Positions 1 to 9,298 are shown, counted from the first letter of the stretch. The stretch is DNA of 64,000 bases from Persephonella hydrogeniphila (GCF_900215515.1 NZ_OBEI01000001.1:248001-312000); one strand, 5' to 3'. Made by a program: numbers and translations. Notes: a model not told the origin generated them from the sequence alone.

Positions 1-480
1 AGAGGAAAGATACTCAGACTGATACCTAAGATTCATCCTGCAATGGTTGATATTGGAGGAACTTCTATGTATGATGCCCTTATAGATGCACTTGATATGT
101 TTAATCCTGCACTGAAAAATAAGATAGTTATCTTGCTGTCTGATGGAGGAGATATAAACAGTAAAAACACTATTGAAGATGTTATCCTGAAAAATAGAAC
201 TGTAAAAGCCAAGATTTATACTATAGGAATCAGCAGTGGCATTCATTCTTTTGCGCTTGAGAGACTTGCTTACTCATCAGGAGCAAAGCCTTTTTTTGTG
301 ACAGGAGATTACAGAGAAGCTCTTCAAGGGATCTTTAGAGAGATAAACAGACTTGAACCGTCTTTTGTGCAGGAGTATTCATACGAAGTAGAAAAGCCGG
401 TAGATTTTTATCTGAAAATTCTTGCTTTTTTAGTAGGAAGTGTGATTTTAGTTAAAATTCTTACAAAAAGGGAAATATGA
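1..480 (+). CDS. VWA domain protein, BatA-like (5' end outside window)
   Basis: The reading frame is open from base 1, so only the last 159 residues are visible and the start lies outside the window. The visible part is the second half of a von Willebrand factor A domain: a GTSMYDAL segment supplying the MIDAS threonine, then a strand ending LLSDGGD that carries the MIDAS aspartate. A single C-terminal membrane segment follows (about the last 25 residues), with a short basic tail. The stop overlaps the next ATG (ATGA). In Bat operons this type of protein sits in the inner membrane with the VWA domain in the periplasm. BatA is the likeliest name because of the following BatD-like and BatB-like genes. 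Confidence 0.8.
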   Translation, partial: RGKILRLIPKIHPAMVDIGGTSMYDALIDALDMFNPALKNKIVILLSDGGDINSKNTIEDVILKNRTVKAKIYTIGISSGIHSFALERLAYSSGAKPFFVTGDYREALQGIFREINRLEPSFVQEYSYEVEKPVDFYLKILAFLVGSVILVKILTKREI

Positions 481-1964
481 AAGCTTTAATTTTGTTGTTA
501 CTTTTTATAGGAATTTCTTCAGCTTATGAGATAAACTACAAATGGCTTAAGCTTGATGTAGTCAGAATGTATCCAGCAAAAACATCACTGTATGAAAAAG
601 AGCCTATCTTTGTAAGATTCGATATATTTATAAAAGAAAACAGAACCGGACTTCAGAAAGAAGTTCTGTTAAGTTTTATACGGATGCGACCTGTAGACAA
701 AAAACTTATATCGTACCAGCAGGAAAGATTTATACATCCTGATGAAAAAAAACTGAAAGTAAAAAATGTTTTGTACATGAAAAAAGGAGATACTTACTTT
801 CCCTTTGAGATTTATTTTGATACATCTATGATGAAAGGTATTCTTGAAGAAGCAGTTTTAAAGGAACTGTCCAAAAAATTTGTTATAGAAAAAAGACAAC
901 CTGTGTACATATCACCGATTCCATACAAAACTCCTTATGTAGGAAGCTTTCAGCTAAAAACAGAGCTACAGGAAGAAAACGGAACAGCAACACTTTATAT
1001 TTATATAACAGGAAAAGGTTTTCCAAAAATCCCAAATTACACAGTTGCTGTGAAAAATGGTTCAGCAAAAAAAACAGGATTCGATATAAAGAATGATATG
1101 GGGTATATAAAATCTGTTCAGAAATATAAAATCGTTTATATGGACAGTCTTGAAGTTTTGCCTGTCAGATTTACATTTTTTGATCCTTTTCAACAAAAGT
1201 TAGTCGAAAAAGAAACAAAAACAATAAAGATAACTTCTCCGGAAAAAGAGAAAAAAATACCGTTAGAAGAGCTTCCTGAGGAAAAAAAGATAGATTTTTA
1301 TCTGCAAAAATTTAAATCTCTGCATCCTGAATATTTTGAGGAAAAAAATCTACTTGAAGTTTCTATAAAGAAGATACACCAATACAGAAACCACATTCTT
1401 TCTTTTATTCTTCTTACTCTTATTGTTGCTGTAGTCTTATCAAGGAGAATTTTTGTTAAAGCAGTGCCTGAAAAAATTAAAGAGATACTTTCCTGTAAAC
1501 TTTTGGAACTTAACGATTTCAAAAAACTGTTCCGGTTCATACAGCCAAACTCCCGTACAGAAAAAGAGTATTTTGATGCTATAGATTTGCTGTTTTTTAG
1601 ATCAAAGATAGAAAAAGAAGGGGATTTCTTGAAGAGATTAGTAGCAGAGAACGCTTCTTACAGTCCTTCAAAGATAGTAAAGCTCTTTAATCGGATAAAA
1701 CTTTCCCTGATAGAAGAACAGTTAGAGCATCTTTCTCCTAAGAAAAAAGCAGTGGTAAAAACTTACATCTTTATAGAGAGCTACTTTGATATTCTGTTTA
1801 TAACAGGATTTATCATTTTCCTCTCACTTGTTTTACAGATAATGATAAACAGATTTCCCCAGTATTCACACATACTTTTGATACTAAATACTGTTGTAAT
1901 AATAGGAGGAATTACAGGGATTTTCCTGTTTAGAAAACCACTTATAAGGGTAAAAGATGATTGA
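477..1964 (+). CDS. BatD-like membrane-anchored periplasmic protein
   Basis: This 495-residue protein has a clear signal peptide (MKALILLLLFIGISSA), a long beta-rich extracytoplasmic region to about residue 300, one membrane segment near 308-325, a cytoplasmic helical stretch, and two more hydrophobic segments near the C-terminus (about 435-480). That layout and the position between two VWA genes fit the BatD family (oxygen-tolerance or aerotolerance protein). I see no catalytic motif. It overlaps the preceding gene by 4 bases and the following gene by 8, so translation is probably coupled. The family assignment rests on architecture and neighbours more than on sequence motifs. Confidence 0.7.
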   Translation: MKALILLLLFIGISSAYEINYKWLKLDVVRMYPAKTSLYEKEPIFVRFDIFIKENRTGLQKEVLLSFIRMRPVDKKLISYQQERFIHPDEKKLKVKNVLYMKKGDTYFPFEIYFDTSMMKGILEEAVLKELSKKFVIEKRQPVYISPIPYKTPYVGSFQLKTELQEENGTATLYIYITGKGFPKIPNYTVAVKNGSAKKTGFDIKNDMGYIKSVQKYKIVYMDSLEVLPVRFTFFDPFQQKLVEKETKTIKITSPEKEKKIPLEELPEEKKIDFYLQKFKSLHPEYFEEKNLLEVSIKKIHQYRNHILSFILLTLIVAVVLSRRIFVKAVPEKIKEILSCKLLELNDFKKLFRFIQPNSRTEKEYFDAIDLLFFRSKIEKEGDFLKRLVAENASYSPSKIVKLFNRIKLSLIEEQLEHLSPKKKAVVKTYIFIESYFDILFITGFIIFLSLVLQIMINRFPQYSHILLILNTVVIIGGITGIFLFRKPLIRVKDD

Positions 1965-3282
1965 GTTTTTAGATAAAAGCTATCTGTGGCTTATTATTCT
2001 CCTTATAGGTATAATACCGGTTGCCTTTAAAAGGGGTGTTGTTAAAAGAATAGAGTTCTGGATGATTTTTTTACTGCTATTTCTACTCATAATAATTCTT
2101 GCCAGACCTGTTATAAAATCTGGAGAAAAAGCTTTTTACAAAAAAGATACAGAAGTTGTCATCCTTCTTGATAGTTCGCTTTCTATGGGAGTAAAAGATA
2201 TAAAGCCTGACAGACTCCATTTTGCATTGAAAAAACTAAAAAAACTTGTTGAAGATCTGAAAGATGAAAAAGTGGGACTTATTGTTTTCTCAGATAAAGC
2301 CGAGATTATATCTTTTCCTTATCAGAAGATAACTCCTGAGGATATAAACAATTTGTCCTTAAAACCAGAAGGCTCAACAGATATGCTTTCTGCTTTCAGT
2401 ACAGCAAACTCAGTTCTGACTGGAAAAGAGAGAATAGTAATACTTGTATCTGACGGAGGAGATGAAGATCTTGAGAAAGTAAAAGAACTTATAGAACAAT
2501 CAGGAATAAGAGTTGTTTTTTATGGAGTTGCGACAGAAAAAGGAGGGAAAGTTCCCGGGTATAATGCTCTGTCCCAATTGAACAGGGAAATGGTAGCAGT
2601 GGCAAGAGAAAATGGAATTTTTGTAAAAGCTACAGAATCAGACAATGATATCAGAAAAATATCAGAGTATGTAAAAAACATATCAGAAAAAACAAAAACT
2701 ATCCTGATAAAAGTAAGTTCAAAAATTGAGCTCTCTCCATTTATAGCCCTTGTATCCCTTGGCGTTGTATTTGGAGGTTTTTTTATGAGAAGATTTATTG
2801 CAGTTATTTTATTTTCAGCTCTAGTCTTTACACCTTCATACAGCGGAGAACTTTCAGGTTTCTTCTACTACATCACCGGTAACTATAAGAAAGCTGCCAC
2901 AGAGTTCTTAGAAGATAAGACTCCGGAAAACATGTATAATGCTGCTCTTTCTTATTTCAAAGCTGGAATGTACGAAAACGCAGAAGCTGTGTTAAAAGAG
3001 ATAAAGACAGAAAATGTAGAGTTAAAAAAGAAAATAAAGTACACTTTTGCCCTCTGTCTGATAGCAAGAAAAAAATTTAAAAAGGCAGAAAAAGTAGCAG
3101 AAGAGCTCATAGAGATATACCCCCAAGATAGAAGAATAAGAAAACTTTACCAGTTTACAAATATGGTCGTAAATTTAGGTAAAAAGCCAGAAAAAAGGAA
3201 AACCATAGTTAAAATAAAAGAAAAAAAATCAAGACATTTTAAAGCTTCTCCAATGGAAATTGGAGAAAGAAATCCGTGGTAA
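1957..3282 (+). CDS. VWA-TPR membrane protein, BatB-BatC fusion-like
   Basis: The N-terminus has two hydrophobic segments (about 10-23 and 34-50). A complete VWA domain follows, with the DSSLSM MIDAS motif (DxSxS) near residue 72, the GSTDM threonine loop and the LVSDGGD strand. A further membrane segment lies at about 258-272. The last 150 residues contain TPR-like helices (YNAALSYFKAGMYENAEAVL, then a second pair) and a very basic tail. In many bacteria the VWA part (BatB) and TPR part (BatC) are separate genes; here they are one polypeptide. The next gene starts 12 bases downstream behind an AAAGGAG ribosome site. Confidence 0.8.
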   Translation: MIEFLDKSYLWLIILLIGIIPVAFKRGVVKRIEFWMIFLLLFLLIIILARPVIKSGEKAFYKKDTEVVILLDSSLSMGVKDIKPDRLHFALKKLKKLVEDLKDEKVGLIVFSDKAEIISFPYQKITPEDINNLSLKPEGSTDMLSAFSTANSVLTGKERIVILVSDGGDEDLEKVKELIEQSGIRVVFYGVATEKGGKVPGYNALSQLNREMVAVARENGIFVKATESDNDIRKISEYVKNISEKTKTILIKVSSKIELSPFIALVSLGVVFGGFFMRRFIAVILFSALVFTPSYSGELSGFFYYITGNYKKAATEFLEDKTPENMYNAALSYFKAGMYENAEAVLKEIKTENVELKKKIKYTFALCLIARKKFKKAEKVAEELIEIYPQDRRIRKLYQFTNMVVNLGKKPEKRKTIVKIKEKKSRHFKASPMEIGERNPW

Positions 3283-3294
3283 AGGAGAGTTCAG

Positions 3295-4260
3295 ATGGAA
3301 GTAATAAAAAAGATCAAAAATGAGCTAAAAAAAGCAATCATAGGTCAGGAGAAAATGGTTGATGCCCTTTTGATAGGGCTGATAACCGAAGGACATATTT
3401 TGATTGAAGGTGTTCCCGGGGTGGCAAAAACCACAGCAGTGAAAACGCTGGGAAAAGTCCTGAATTTAGATTTTAAGAGAATCCAGTTTACTCCAGATCT
3501 AATACCTTCAGACATATTAGGAGGAGAGATTTATATAATAGAAAAGGACGAGTTCAGAGTAAAAAAAGGGCCTATTTTCACAAATCTGCTTCTTGCAGAT
3601 GAAATAAATAGAGCACCTGCAAAAGTCCAGTCTGCACTCCTTGAAGCTATGCAGGAAAGACAGGTAACAATAGGAGAAGACACTTTTCCTCTTGATGAAC
3701 CTTTTCTTGTGATGGCCACTTTAAACCCAATAGAAGAAGAGGGAGTTTACAACCTTCCTGAAGCTCAGTTAGACAGATTTTTAATGAAGGTTGTTATAGA
3801 CTATCCAGATGAAAAGGAAGAGTACGATATACTGAAGCTTGTTGTTTCAAAGGAAGGAATATCAAATGACAGACAGGAGCCTCCTCCAGAACCACAACAG
3901 GTCGCAACAAAAGAAGAAATAATTAACCTGAAATCTGCACTGAAAGAAGTACACGTAGATAAAGAGGTTGAGGAGTATATGGTTAATCTTACTATGGCAA
4001 CGAGAACTCCAGAAAAATATGGAATTCCCAAAGAGTATATAAGATTAGGACTCAGCCCTAGAGCCACAATAAACCTGTACAAAGTTTCAAAAGCTGTAGC
4101 CCTTATAAATGGAAAAGATTATGTTTCACCTTCAGATATTATCTCTTATATAAAAGATGTTTTCAGACATAGATTTCTCGTTTCGTTCCATGCTGAAGCA
4201 GAAGGTATAACAACAGATAATATCATTGATATGATTGTAGAAAAAGTGCCTATGCCTTAG
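3295..4260 (+). CDS. MoxR-family AAA+ ATPase
   Basis: This 321-residue AAA+ protein has a Walker A motif GVPGVAKTT near residue 40, Walker B LLLADEINRA near 100, the ATLNPIEEEGVYNLPEAQLDR sensor/arginine region near 143-163, and a C-terminal AAA lid with LGLSPRATINLYK. Length and motifs are typical of MoxR ATPases, which act as chaperones with VWA proteins and are usually encoded next to DUF58 and Bat proteins. In most Bat operons moxR comes first; here it follows the VWA genes. The start is supported by AAAGGAGAG about 7 bases upstream. Confidence 0.93.
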   Translation: MEVIKKIKNELKKAIIGQEKMVDALLIGLITEGHILIEGVPGVAKTTAVKTLGKVLNLDFKRIQFTPDLIPSDILGGEIYIIEKDEFRVKKGPIFTNLLLADEINRAPAKVQSALLEAMQERQVTIGEDTFPLDEPFLVMATLNPIEEEGVYNLPEAQLDRFLMKVVIDYPDEKEEYDILKLVVSKEGISNDRQEPPPEPQQVATKEEIINLKSALKEVHVDKEVEEYMVNLTMATRTPEKYGIPKEYIRLGLSPRATINLYKVSKAVALINGKDYVSPSDIISYIKDVFRHRFLVSFHAEAEGITTDNIIDMIVEKVPMP

Positions 4261-4267
4261 GTGAGAC

Positions 4268-5074
4268 ATGGATAAAAAAAGAATAATAACAATAAAAATA
4301 AGGCAGAAAGTACTCAGTTTTTTTGAAGGACAGCACAGAGCATTAAAGTTTGGAGAAGAAGATGACCTGAAAAATATAAGAGAGTACACATACGGAGATA
4401 ATGTAAAAAGAATAAACTGGATTATAACAGCAAAAGAAAAAAAGCCTTACATAGTAGAGAGGGAAGAAAGAAAAAGCCAGAATATAATCGTTGTACTACT
4501 GCTGGATCAAGAAATGCTTTATGAAAATAAGATAGATAAGCTCGTTGAGGTTTATTCTATAATTGGCTTTTCAGCCCTGTACCAGAAAGATAAACTTTAT
4601 ACATACATACTTACTGACAGAGTTGAAACATTTATAAAACATAGGAATAGTTTTTCCCTGATTGACGATGCAGTGGATGAAATATTGAATTTAGAACTTA
4701 AAAACAAAAAGTTAAACTTAAAAGAGTTAGAAAGATATTTATTAAAGCACAAAAGATCATACGTTATACTGATTGGGGATTTTGTTTATCCTGTTGATCT
4801 TACAAAAATTTCAGGGAAACATAAAATAGCAATAATAAAAATAAGAGACAGAACCGAAGAAAACCCTGAAAAATTCACCGGATATCAGTTAAAAAGCTTT
4901 GATGAAAAAAGAAAAATCCCGTATCTAATTAAACCTATGGTGAACACATACAGAAAAAATCTGAAGGAGATAGATGAAAAACTAAGACAGTTTACTGTCT
5001 TAAAGAGAATCCCTGTAAAAACTATATACACCGATGAAGACCCATTTCTAAAACTGAGACTGATGTTTAGTTAA
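4268..5074 (+). CDS. DUF58 protein of the Bat operon
   Basis: The signature region of the DUF58 family is visible at residues 23-65: GQHRALKFGEEDDLKNIREY, then YGDNVKRINWIITAKEKKPYI, which matches the usual D-x-R-x-Y-x-x-G-D-x-x-R-x-I-x-W pattern. The rest resembles a degenerate VWA fold. The protein has 268 residues and no membrane segment. DUF58 genes regularly travel with moxR and the Bat VWA genes, and here it starts 7 bases after moxR. Its molecular role is not established. The stop overlaps the stop of the opposing mechanosensitive channel gene by 4 bases. Confidence 0.85.
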   Translation: MDKKRIITIKIRQKVLSFFEGQHRALKFGEEDDLKNIREYTYGDNVKRINWIITAKEKKPYIVEREERKSQNIIVVLLLDQEMLYENKIDKLVEVYSIIGFSALYQKDKLYTYILTDRVETFIKHRNSFSLIDDAVDEILNLELKNKKLNLKELERYLLKHKRSYVILIGDFVYPVDLTKISGKHKIAIIKIRDRTEENPEKFTGYQLKSFDEKRKIPYLIKPMVNTYRKNLKEIDEKLRQFTVLKRIPVKTIYTDEDPFLKLRLMFS

Positions 5075-6171
5075 GAGTTAAGTATATCTTCTGGTAGTTT
5101 CTCCACATAAATGGACTGACTTGGAAATGCAAAAGAAGAACCATTTTTTTCTACAATTTCCATTATCCTCAAGTTTATATCCTGTTTTATCTGTACATAC
5201 TCAAGCCAGTTTGAAGTATTGGCAAAGAACAGGATGAAAATGTTAAGAGAGCTGTCTCCAAACTCATCAAAATAAACAACAATAGACTGGTCTTTTGCTA
5301 CATCAGGGTGATTTTCGAGCATATTTTTAATATCAGAGACAATCTTCCTTACAACATCAGAAGGGGTCTCATATACAACGCCAATGGTCATTTTTATTCT
5401 TCTTACATTTCTTCTGGAAAAATTTTCTATAGGATTGTTGGCTATATACTGGTTTGGAACAGTAATAAGAGATTTTTCAAAAGTTCTTATTCTTGTTGTT
5501 CTCATTCCGAGATCTTCAACAATCCCCTCAACTGAACCTACTTTAACCCACTCTCCTATTTTCAAAGATTTATCAGCGAGAATCGTCAAACCCCCAAACA
5601 GATTTGCTGCAGTATCTTTAGCTGCCAGGGCAATAGCAAGACCTCCAATACCGAGAGATGCTATAAGAGCTGTTACATTTATTCCCCATTCCTGTAAAAC
5701 AGCAAGGACAGCAATAATAACGATAAATACTTTAATCGATTTTATAAGAAAGGTTCCAACTTCTCTGGCAAGCTCTTTACCAAATTTATCTGCAAATTTG
5801 AAAACATCCTCAGAAAAAACATTAACACCGTTATAAAAAATCCAAAAAACAAGAATAATAAACATTGATCTTATGATATGCTGTGCTATATCTGCCTGAA
5901 GATTTAATATATCTAAAACTATCCACAGACCTATTACTATGAAAAGAAACCTCAAAGGGCTTTCTATCATACTGAGGAGTTTATCGTCTATAGTGGTTTT
6001 GGTTCTTGATACAAGAGTTTTTATACTGTTTACAATAATGCGGCTAAATAGCTTTCTAAAAAACAGGAACAAAATAAAAATAAGTAAAGCTACTGCCCAT
6101 TTATATAGGGGTGTCCCCAAAAAAACCTGATTAAGTATTTCATTTAATCTGTTAATTAGTTGCCCATCCAT
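5071..6171 (-). CDS. Small-conductance mechanosensitive channel (MscS family)
   Basis: The protein has 366 residues. About five hydrophobic segments fill the first 190 residues. The last is the glycine/alanine-rich pore helix TALIASLGIGGLAIALAAKD, the hallmark of MscS, followed by TAANLFGGLTILADKSLKIGEWV, which begins the cytoplasmic beta domain. The remaining residues form the vestibule (RTTRIRTFEKSLITVPN is typical). The role is release of solutes under hypo-osmotic stress, in the inner membrane. It is a single gene, with the CRISPR leader region upstream and the Bat operon converging on it without an intergenic gap. Confidence 0.93.
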   Translation of the reverse strand: MDGQLINRLNEILNQVFLGTPLYKWAVALLIFILFLFFRKLFSRIIVNSIKTLVSRTKTTIDDKLLSMIESPLRFLFIVIGLWIVLDILNLQADIAQHIIRSMFIILVFWIFYNGVNVFSEDVFKFADKFGKELAREVGTFLIKSIKVFIVIIAVLAVLQEWGINVTALIASLGIGGLAIALAAKDTAANLFGGLTILADKSLKIGEWVKVGSVEGIVEDLGMRTTRIRTFEKSLITVPNQYIANNPIENFSRRNVRRIKMTIGVVYETPSDVVRKIVSDIKNMLENHPDVAKDQSIVVYFDEFGDSSLNIFILFFANTSNWLEYVQIKQDINLRIMEIVEKNGSSFAFPSQSIYVEKLPEDILNS

Positions 6172-6261
6172 ACTAATAATTATGTAGATATTTTTCCGTT
6201 AAGTAAATACTGAACTTCACTTAACAGATTAAAGTTAGTTATGTTTCAAGATTAATTTTTA

Positions 6262-6282
6262 ATATATCTTGTAAAGATATAT
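6262..6282. repeat. Palindrome ATATATCTT-GTA-AAGATATAT
   Basis: A perfect 9-bp inverted repeat with a 3-base loop lies between the start of the mscS gene and the CRISPR promoter. It could be an operator for either, or part of the CRISPR leader. Nothing in the sequence decides this. The remaining DNA from 6172 to 6347 is AT-rich and holds no credible gene. Confidence 0.5.
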
Positions 6283-6347
6283 CCAAAATTTTACTTGAAA
6301 TTCAAGGTTTATCGGCAGAATACTTCTCATTAATTGATACTATAACG

Positions 6348-6470
6348 AGTCTCAATTATAAAAAATCGGTGAAAATCCGCATTTTTTGAAAATCTGTACA
6401 GATTTTCGGGCATTTTTTCGAGCCTGAAATCCGTAAGTCGTTGAAAAATAAAGAATTCGTAATTGAGACT
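6348..6470. repeat. MITE-like element with 11-bp terminal inverted repeats
   Basis: AGTCTCAATTA at 6348-6358 is matched by its exact reverse complement TAATTGAGACT at 6460-6470, bounding a 123-bp segment. Inside is a perfect 20-bp palindrome, GAAAATCTGTACAGATTTTC (6388-6407), flanked by two near-identical GCATTTTTT stretches. The element has no coding capacity and I see no clear target duplication. It lies directly upstream of the CRISPR promoter. It may be a miniature transposable element or a structured part of the leader. Confidence 0.5.
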
Positions 6471-6487
6471 GTACTGAGACTTTAGAA

Positions 6488-6516
6488 TTGACAATTTTTC
6501 GATTTTATCGTATTTT
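6488..6516 (+). promoter_or_regulatory. Promoter of CRISPR array 1
   Basis: TTGACA (6488-6493), a 17-base spacer and TATTTT (6511-6516) make a good sigma-70-type promoter. Transcription would start near 6523, about 65 bases before the first repeat. It points into the array in the same direction as inferred from the repeat sequence and from the degenerate distal repeat. Confidence 0.7.
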
Positions 6517-6589
6517 AATAAGAAGTCTGTACAAAAAACTGCTGTTTGGAAAATGAATACGTTGATATTCAAGGTTTTTAAGGGGGTAA

Positions 6590-6999
6590 CTTGCAATTGA
6601 CCCGTTTAATGAGGGTATTGCGACAAATGTGATAAGAAATTGTATGTATCTATATCTTCTATGTCTTGCAATTGACCCGTTTAATGAGGGTATTGCGACT
6701 TTGCTCACAAACCTTCCATTTTCCAATTCTCTTGTTTCCACTTGCAATTGACCCGTTTAATGAGGGTATTGCGACTTGATCTTGGGGATTTTTACCTCTA
6801 TCCCCTCTTCTCTTGCAATTGACCCGTTTAATGAGGGTATTGCGACATTGATAATTTAGAATCGTCAATATCCTGTATATAAATATCTTGCAATTGACCC
6901 GTTTAATGAGGGTATTGCGACTCGCAAGAATTTTCAGGATCTCCATAAATAAGATTTCCTTCTGCTTGCAGTTGACTCGTCTAATAAGGATATTATGAC
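6590..6999 (+). CRISPR. CRISPR array 1: six 35-nt repeats, type III-like
   Basis: Five identical 35-nt repeats begin with CTTGCAATTGACCC and end with GAGGGTATTGCGAC. They start at 6590, 6665, 6741, 6812 and 6887. A sixth, degenerate copy with about seven changes is at 6965-6999. The five spacers are 40, 41, 36, 40 and 43 nt and look unrelated. The ATTGCGAC end resembles the 3' end (future crRNA handle) of type III repeats in thermophiles such as Thermus. That end, the degenerate copy on the right and the promoter on the left all indicate plus-strand transcription. No cas genes lie in the window, so the array must use Cas proteins encoded elsewhere. Confidence 0.96.
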
Positions 7000-7071
7000 A
7001 GGAATCACTTAATGAAAGTCCAGTGATAAGCTGAAAACCATCTTGAGATCAAAAATGTTGAATTGCTCTTG

Positions 7072-7536
7072 TTACTTTTCTTTTTTCCTTTCTTCTATCT
7101 CTTTCAGGGCTTTTTCAAAATCTTTAATATCCTGAAACTCATTGTAAACAGACCTAAATCTCAGGTAAGCTACTGGATCTATCTGCTTTAATTTTTCCTG
7201 GACAAGATCTCCTATTTCTGTACTGTCAACGACAAGTTTTCCTTCTTCCAATAAATACTTTTCTATTTCATCTGCTATTTCAATCATCTGTTTTTCAGAT
7301 ACAGGTCTGTTCTTTGAGGCAAGTCTTATTCCTCTAATGATTTTGTCCTTATTGAAAGATTCTGTAGTACCGTTCTTTTTCTTTACTATAATTTTTTCTT
7401 CTTCATATCTTTCATACGTAGTAAACCGAAATCCACAGTCAAGACACTCCCTTCTCCTCCTGATAACAGTTCCGTCCTTAGATTGTCTCGTATCTACAAC
7501 CTTATCGTTAAGAGAGCCACAGTTGGGACATTTCAT
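7072..7536 (-). CDS. nrdR: Transcriptional repressor NrdR
   Basis: The 154-residue protein starts with the NrdR zinc ribbon: MKCPNCGSLNDKVVDTRQS, then RRRECLDCGFRFTTYER (two CxxC pairs). An ATP-cone domain follows from about residue 48 (VKKNGTTESFNKDKIIRGIRLA). NrdR senses ATP/dATP and represses ribonucleotide reductase genes. Length is typical. It is the last gene of a minus-strand unit with hemL and an NTF2-like protein, and its ATG overlaps the stop of the preceding gene by 1 base. No reductase gene is in the window. Confidence 0.97.
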   Translation of the reverse strand: MKCPNCGSLNDKVVDTRQSKDGTVIRRRRECLDCGFRFTTYERYEEEKIIVKKKNGTTESFNKDKIIRGIRLASKNRPVSEKQMIEIADEIEKYLLEEGKLVVDSTEIGDLVQEKLKQIDPVAYLRFRSVYNEFQDIKDFEKALKEIEERKKEK

Positions 7537-7934
7537 TAACTATTGTTAACCTCCTCTATTTCTTTGTAAGAAAGCCCGTAATAAACAAAATGACCTTGAA
7601 TTTTGTTTTCTCTATTCATATAAAACTTCGATATAACATCTGCTTTTGCATCTTTTTGTGTGTAAACGTAGTATTCCAACAAAGCTTCGTGATTTTTTAT
7701 CCACAAACCAAGAGGTTTGATTTTTATTTCAGGAAATAGCTTCAAAACAACTTCATAGTACTTTTTGATATTCTCTTTACCTACTAATGTTAAAGTTTCC
7801 GGATAAAGCTCTTTTATTTTGGGGTCATATAGCTCTGCCGTTTCTGCATAATTTTCTATAATTTTGTCTATATTGTGCTCGTTCCAACCATCTATCCAGC
7901 TGTCTACTGTCTGTTGAATGGGAGATTTCGTCAT
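7536..7934 (-). CDS. SnoaL/NTF2-like domain protein
   Basis: The 132-residue protein has the cone-shaped NTF2-like pattern: helix TVDSWIDGWNEHNIDKIIENYAE, the strand TAELYDPKIKELYPETLTLVGKENIKKYY, then alternating strands ending in KFYMNRENKIQGHFVYYG. Such proteins bind or isomerise small hydrophobic molecules, or serve only as binding modules. No specific substrate can be named. It sits between hemL and nrdR in one transcript (9 bases after hemL, 1-base overlap with nrdR). Confidence 0.7.
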   Translation of the reverse strand: MTKSPIQQTVDSWIDGWNEHNIDKIIENYAETAELYDPKIKELYPETLTLVGKENIKKYYEVVLKLFPEIKIKPLGLWIKNHEALLEYYVYTQKDAKADVISKFYMNRENKIQGHFVYYGLSYKEIEEVNNS

Positions 7935-7943
7935 AGTTCCTCC

Positions 7944-9227
7944 TTACAGATTTTTGAATGTATCTTCAACAGCATTTAATGTATCACTTATATCTTCCTC
8001 ACTGTGAGCTGTGCTAAGGAAAGAGGCTTCAAACTGTGATGGTGCCAGATAAACACCTCTTTCAAGCATTAATCTATAAAATTTGTTAAATAATTCAAGG
8101 TCTGAGGATTTAGCATCTTCAAAATTTTTCACCTCTTTGTCGGTAAAGAACATAGTTATCATTGAACCTACCCTGTTAACAGTAGCTTTTACACCGTATT
8201 TGTCTATTAGATAATTAAAACCATCTTCTAATTTTTTCCCTTTTTGATCCAACTCAGGATATGGATTTTTCTCTTTGAGAATCTGAAGTTGTCTTAGCCC
8301 GGCAGCCATAGCAAGAGGGTTTCCTGACAGAGTTCCTGCCTGATATACAGGACCTTCCGGGGCGACATGCATCATTATCTCTTTTTTCCCTCCGTATGCT
8401 CCTACAGGCAGACCAGCTCCAATAACTTTTCCCATTGTTGTTAAATCAGGGTCAATTTCATAAAGTTCCTGTGCACCTCCCAGCGCAAGTCTAAATCCTG
8501 TCATCACCTCATCCCATATTAAAAGAGCTCCGTACTCTCTGGTAAGTTCTCTTAACCTTGTATGATACTCTTTTGGTGGAGCTACAACACCCATGTTTCC
8601 GGCAACAGGTTCAAGTATTACACAGGCTATATCATCTCCATGTTTTCTGAAGGCTTCCTCAACAGCATCTATATCGTTATAAGGTAAAACTATAGTTAAC
8701 TGTGCCAGCTCTTCAGGTATTCCGGGAGTTCCGGGAATTCCCAAAGTCGCCACTCCTGAACCAGCAGAGACAAGAAGAGAATCGCCATGCCCGTGATAAC
8801 AGCCTTCGAATTTTATTATCTTCTTTTTCCCTGTGTAGCCCCTTGCAAGTCTAATAGCTGACATGGTTGCTTCTGTTCCAGAATTGACGAATCTGACCAT
8901 TTCAACTGAAGGTACTGCCTCAACAACAGCTTTTGCCATTTCGATCTCAAGCTCTGTCGGAGCACCAAAACTGGTACCATAATTGGAAACATGTTTTATA
9001 GCATTTATTATTTGATCATTGGCATGACCGAGGATAAGTGGTCCCCATGATAATACATAGTCTATAAACTCATTTCCATCTACATCCCATACGCGACTTC
9101 CCTTTCCTTTCTCTATGAAAAGAGGCTCCATCCCCAGAGCTTTGAATGCTCTAACCGGTGAATTAACCCCTCCAACAAGATATTTTTGTGCTTCTTTAAA
9201 CAGTGCTCTAGATTTATCTGTTTTCAT
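7944..9227 (-). CDS. hemL: Glutamate-1-semialdehyde 2,1-aminomutase
   Basis: This 427-residue PLP enzyme converts glutamate-1-semialdehyde to 5-aminolevulinate for haem and other tetrapyrroles in the cytoplasm. Family signatures are clear: [14 protein letters not shown] at residue 19, the [21 protein letters not shown] phosphate-binding region, [11 protein letters not shown], and the PLP lysine in [18 protein letters not shown]. Length is standard. It is the first gene of a three-gene minus-strand transcript, with an extended -10 promoter just upstream. Haem demand fits the two multiheme cytochromes elsewhere in the window. Confidence 0.98.
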   Translation of the reverse strand: MKTDKSRALFKEAQKYLVGGVNSPVRAFKALGMEPLFIEKGKGSRVWDVDGNEFIDYVLSWGPLILGHANDQIINAIKHVSNYGTSFGAPTELEIEMAKAVVEAVPSVEMVRFVNSGTEATMSAIRLARGYTGKKKIIKFEGCYHGHGDSLLVSAGSGVATLGIPGTPGIPEELAQLTIVLPYNDIDAVEEAFRKHGDDIACVILEPVAGNMGVVAPPKEYHTRLRELTREYGALLIWDEVMTGFRLALGGAQELYEIDPDLTTMGKVIGAGLPVGAYGGKKEIMMHVAPEGPVYQAGTLSGNPLAMAAGLRQLQILKEKNPYPELDQKGKKLEDGFNYLIDKYGVKATVNRVGSMITMFFTDKEVKNFEDAKSSDLELFNKFYRLMLERGVYLAPSQFEASFLSTAHSEEDISDTLNAVEDTFKNL

Positions 9228-9250
9228 AGCTTCCCTCGTTTTTTTGAATA

Positions 9251-9259
9251 ATTATACCA
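9251..9259 (-). promoter_or_regulatory. Extended -10 promoter of hemL
   Basis: Read on the minus strand the sequence is TGGTATAAT, a perfect extended -10 (TGnTATAAT). The likely transcription start is near 9244, 17 bases before the hemL ATG at 9227. The -35 region (TTATAT at 17 bases) is poor, as often seen with extended -10 promoters. Confidence 0.55.
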
Positions 9260-9298
9260 GAGATAAATATTGAATATAAAAGGCAAAAAAAGTATGGT

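Noticed and set aside
6505-6946. Minus-strand open frames with repeated VAIPSLNGSIA or RNTLIKRVNCK
   Set aside because: They arise from the 35-nt repeats of CRISPR array 1 read in two frames.
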